Positions 61,684-64,000 of a DNA stretch of 64,000 nucleotides are shown one piece after another. Origin of the DNA: Geobacter sp. AOG1 (GTDB taxonomy: Bacteria > Desulfobacterota > Desulfuromonadia > Geobacterales > Geobacteraceae); the NCBI RefSeq assembly GCF_019972315.1, contig NZ_BLIZ01000001.1, positions 3,347,922 through 3,411,921 on the forward strand, in the 5' to 3' direction. Below the pieces are notes generated by a model that was given only the letters and a program-made list of their open reading frames with translations, was not told where the DNA came from and searched no databases. The position numbers and the translations under genes are program-made. Every line of letters begins with the position of its first letter. Within the stretch, counting starts at the first letter, position 1.

Positions 61684-62556
61684 ATGGATGACATTTTGGG
61701 AATGGGATGGGTCCGAGACTATCCGGACCTGCGGGACTTCACTCCGGAACACGAAAGTATCAAAGCACTGCAAAGCAGGGTCAAGGCCGCGGGGGGGAAA
61801 ACGGTAAAGCTGGCAGCTTCTGTCGATCTGCGACCCTGGTGCCCTCCGATCGAGAACCAGCTCAATCTCGGCTCCTGCACCGCCAATGCCGGCGTAGGGA
61901 TGTACGAATATTTCGAGCGGCGTTCCTTCGGCAAACATCTGGACGCGTCGCGACTTTTCCTCTACAAGGTGACCAGGAACCTGCTCGGCTGGACAGGCGA
62001 CACCGGTGCCTACCTGAGAACGACCATGGGAGCGCTCGCGCTCTTCGGCACACCGCCGGAAAAATTCTGGCCGTACAACGTCCCCGACTTCGATAAGGAA
62101 CCGAGCGCCTTCTGCTACGCCTATGCCCAGAATTACCAGGCGCTCCAGTACTACCGCCTTGACCCTCCCGGCACTACCCCTGTAGCATTTCTCAACACCA
62201 TAAAGAACTACCTCGCGGCCGGCTATGTTTCCATCATCGGCTTTACCGTCTACAACTCCTATAACCAGGCAGCAACAACAGGCAAGATACCTTTCCCCGT
62301 CCGGACCGACAAGGTGGTCGGCGGACATGCCATCGTCATCGTTGGCTATGACGACACCATGAAGATCAAGAACACCAATCCGGGCGGCGTTGAAACCACC
62401 GGAGCCCTGTTGATCCGCAACTCGTGGGGAACAGGATGGGGTGCCGGGGGATACGGTTGGCTCCCCTACGACTACATCCTCAAAGGGCTTGCGGTGGACT
62501 GCTGGTCCATGCTCAAGGGAGAATGGGCGGACAGCGGACAGTTCGGATTGCCTTGA
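61684..62556 (+). CDS. Papain-family (C1A) cysteine protease, no signal peptide
   Basis: The 290-residue protein starts at ATG 61684 behind AAGGAG. The C1A set is complete: oxyanion Gln and nucleophile C65 (ENQLNLGSCTANAG), H215 (GGHAIVIVGYDD) and N246 (IRNSWGTGWG). The first 50 residues (WVRDYPDLRDFTPEHESI) resemble the short pro-region of bacterial C1A proteins. No signal peptide or anchor is seen, so it is probably cytosolic or exported by another route. A long inverted repeat follows and then a hydrolase gene. Confidence 0.9.
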   Translation: MDDILGMGWVRDYPDLRDFTPEHESIKALQSRVKAAGGKTVKLAASVDLRPWCPPIENQLNLGSCTANAGVGMYEYFERRSFGKHLDASRLFLYKVTRNLLGWTGDTGAYLRTTMGALALFGTPPEKFWPYNVPDFDKEPSAFCYAYAQNYQALQYYRLDPPGTTPVAFLNTIKNYLAAGYVSIIGFTVYNSYNQAATTGKIPFPVRTDKVVGGHAIVIVGYDDTMKIKNTNPGGVETTGALLIRNSWGTGWGAGGYGWLPYDYILKGLAVDCWSMLKGEWADSGQFGLP

Positions 62557-62588
62557 CCATTGCGGTCAAGCGATATCGTGGCACGAGC

Positions 62589-62635
62589 ATAACTAAAAAC
62601 GGGTTAACTCAACGGGTTAACCCGTTTTTAGTTAT
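62589..62635. terminator. Long inverted repeat after the protease gene
   Basis: ATAACTAAAAACGGGTTAA pairs perfectly with TTAACCCGTTTTTAGTTAT (19 bp), loop 9. An alternative perfect palindrome AACGGGTTAACCCGTT lies in its right half. It likely terminates transcription, though no long T-run follows. Confidence 0.65.
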
Positions 62636-62925
62636 AAAAAATACCCTTTCGTCCTCTTGTCTGCACACCATATGTTTGTTTTGCTAAATGCCTGGCACAC
62701 AAGAGTTGGGAGACGGCCGGAACTGCTTTCACTTCCTGTAAGGGCGAATCCATCGGCCTGGTCATACAGAGGGTCTCTCAACAGCGCGAAACCCGTGCCT
62801 TGAACAACAAAAAGCGCATGAGAAAAGCTCGTGAGGGATACACGGCGATGCCGGCTGACCGACCTCCAAGGCCGGAGCCACGGAGTGGGATACCCACCGA
62901 CAACGGGAGATGACAGGGAGAAGAG

Positions 62926-64000
62926 ATGGAACGACGTACGATTATCGTCGGAGTGCACGGCATCGGGGACCAGAGTTCCTTCGAGACGATTCAGGCCATC
63001 GCCCGCCAGGTCTGCAAGTTTTATCAGGCGCCGGGGGCTATCCCCCTGGGGCGGTTCCAACCGTCAAGAAACACTCCTGCACCACCCCCTTTCTTCCCCC
63101 AAAACCCGCCAGACCCACTGCTCCCCCACCCCATCGGCTTCGCCGAAGTTTACTGGGCCGATATCCCGCGCTGCGTGGCGAAAAGGGGATACACCCTGGA
63201 GGAGGCAAAACGGTGGGCAAAGACCATCGTTGACCGCCTCCGTTTGAACTACCCCGGCAGCTTCACTCCCCGGGATTACCGGACCATCAAGCGGGTCCTG
63301 GAGGAGATGATCGACACCATCGCCGTGCTGGAGCGGCTCCTCTTCCTGGCGGACAAGGCGGGGCTCTTCCGCTTCGACTTGAAAAAATTGCTCGACGATT
63401 ACCTCGGGGACGTGCAACTCGTGACCGAATTCACGCTTCACCGGCAGAAAATCCTCGACCGCTTTTTCGTCACCATGGAGGGGATTCACACCGCCGACCC
63501 CGACGCGGAGATCCAGATCGTCTCACACAGCGAGGGGACGGTGGTCACCTTCCTCGCCCTCCTGGAAGCCATGTGCGCAGATCCGGCGAGCCGCCCCGCC
63601 TGGCTTTCCCAAGTACGGGGGCTCATGACCATCGGCTCCCCCATCGATAAACACCTCCTCCTCTGGCCCGAGCTCTGGCGCCCCCTCGAAGGGATACAGT
63701 GGAACCCGCGACCGGAAGAGCGGATCAGGTGGCTCAACTATTACGACTACGGCGATCCCGTAGGATTCATGCTCGACACCGCCCGTCTCTGGTTGGAACT
63801 CCACGGCGGCACCGGCTTCGCCTTTGGCGAGGGGGACGATTTCGGCTACAGCAGGTACTATCTCCCCGGCAAGGCCCATATGGACTACTGGGACGATGAT
63901 TACCTCTTTGGTCATTTCCTGAGCAGAATCGTCGCTCCGGTGCCGTCGGAAAAGCGCTACGAAGCGCGCCCGAAAAACGCCCCCGGCGCCAGACTGGCAA
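62926..64000 (+). CDS. Alpha/beta hydrolase-like protein (cut by window end)
   Basis: ATG 62926 follows GGGAG. The frame stays open to the window end (358 residues visible), so the C-terminus is missing. The N-terminus RRTIIVGVHGIGDQSSFETIQ and the nucleophile elbow SHSEGT (S202 in IVSHSEGTVVTFLALLEAM) match a serine hydrolase with a lipase-like nucleophile. The segment VRGLMTIGSPIDKHLLLWPELW is also lipase-like. A Pro-rich stretch lies near residues 50-70. It is on the same strand as the papain-like gene, 370 bases downstream. Substrate unknown. Confidence 0.8.
   Translation, partial: MERRTIIVGVHGIGDQSSFETIQAIARQVCKFYQAPGAIPLGRFQPSRNTPAPPPFFPQNPPDPLLPHPIGFAEVYWADIPRCVAKRGYTLEEAKRWAKTIVDRLRLNYPGSFTPRDYRTIKRVLEEMIDTIAVLERLLFLADKAGLFRFDLKKLLDDYLGDVQLVTEFTLHRQKILDRFFVTMEGIHTADPDAEIQIVSHSEGTVVTFLALLEAMCADPASRPAWLSQVRGLMTIGSPIDKHLLLWPELWRPLEGIQWNPRPEERIRWLNYYDYGDPVGFMLDTARLWLELHGGTGFAFGEGDDFGYSRYYLPGKAHMDYWDDDYLFGHFLSRIVAPVPSEKRYEARPKNAPGARLA

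Overview
The window is a 64 kb stretch of a GC-rich bacterial chromosome. It looks like a member of the Geobacter group (Desulfuromonadia). That is inferred from gene content, not from a database search: a Bacillus-type frdCAB fumarate reductase/succinate dehydrogenase, an Mvh/HdrA-type soluble hydrogenase, metV-metF, several likely sigma-54 promoters with an NtrC-type regulator, and a LexA box that fits the motif reported for Geobacter. Both ends cut through genes. No tRNA, rRNA, CRISPR array, intact insertion sequence or prophage was seen.

Layout, left part. 1-3.9 kb holds the end of an NtrC-family activator, a perfect palindrome and a candidate -24/-12 promoter. Five genes for exported, mostly methionine-rich proteins follow: a small secreted protein, a 27-residue lipoprotein, an OB-fold-like protein, an outer-membrane barrel and a lipoprotein. 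4.7-7.2 kb is a SAM riboswitch with attenuator in front of two PLP-dependent Cys/Met enzymes. 7.3-14.6 kb carries a degenerate diadenylate-cyclase-like protein, a radical SAM protein, an alpha/beta hydrolase, an unusual acetate kinase homologue and a lipid glycosyltransferase, with two copies of a 150-180 bp palindromic repeat lying just after stop codons. 14.7-23 kb has ptsP and a six-gene MvhG-MvhA-protease-HdrA-MvhD-TusA hydrogenase operon, both behind sigma-54-like promoters.

Middle part. 23-34.8 kb holds a small membrane protein, a rhomboid protease, an L,D-transpeptidase, an ANTAR response regulator, a five-gene HlyD/ABC-2 export operon, an encapsulin-type ferritin-like protein, a GGDEF-like protein with a broken signature and a nitroreductase. 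34.9-40.5 kb holds yggT-divIVA-yggU-CBS, an FmdB-like zinc ribbon, folD-metV-metF (one-carbon metabolism) and galU. 40.5-46.6 kb holds a TonB-like protein, a TMEM165/GDT1 transporter, a Mn-type (yybP-ykoY) riboswitch with attenuator before two TerC family genes, an AI-2E family permease and a CorC-type protein.

Right part. 46.7-49 kb is a compact SOS unit (LexA box, lexA, small unknown gene, dinB). 49-55.5 kb holds ftsH with a small upstream partner, an orphan Cas6-like RAMP protein, and frdCAB. 56-64 kb has tgt, mazG, a cluster of DnaA-box-like 9-mers, ogt-murJ, a LuxR-type regulator, a cytoplasmic-looking papain-family protease and a partial alpha/beta hydrolase. The strongest candidates for something new are the methionine-rich exported operon, the palindromic element, the stand-alone Cas6-like gene and the DAC-like protein lacking both signature motifs.
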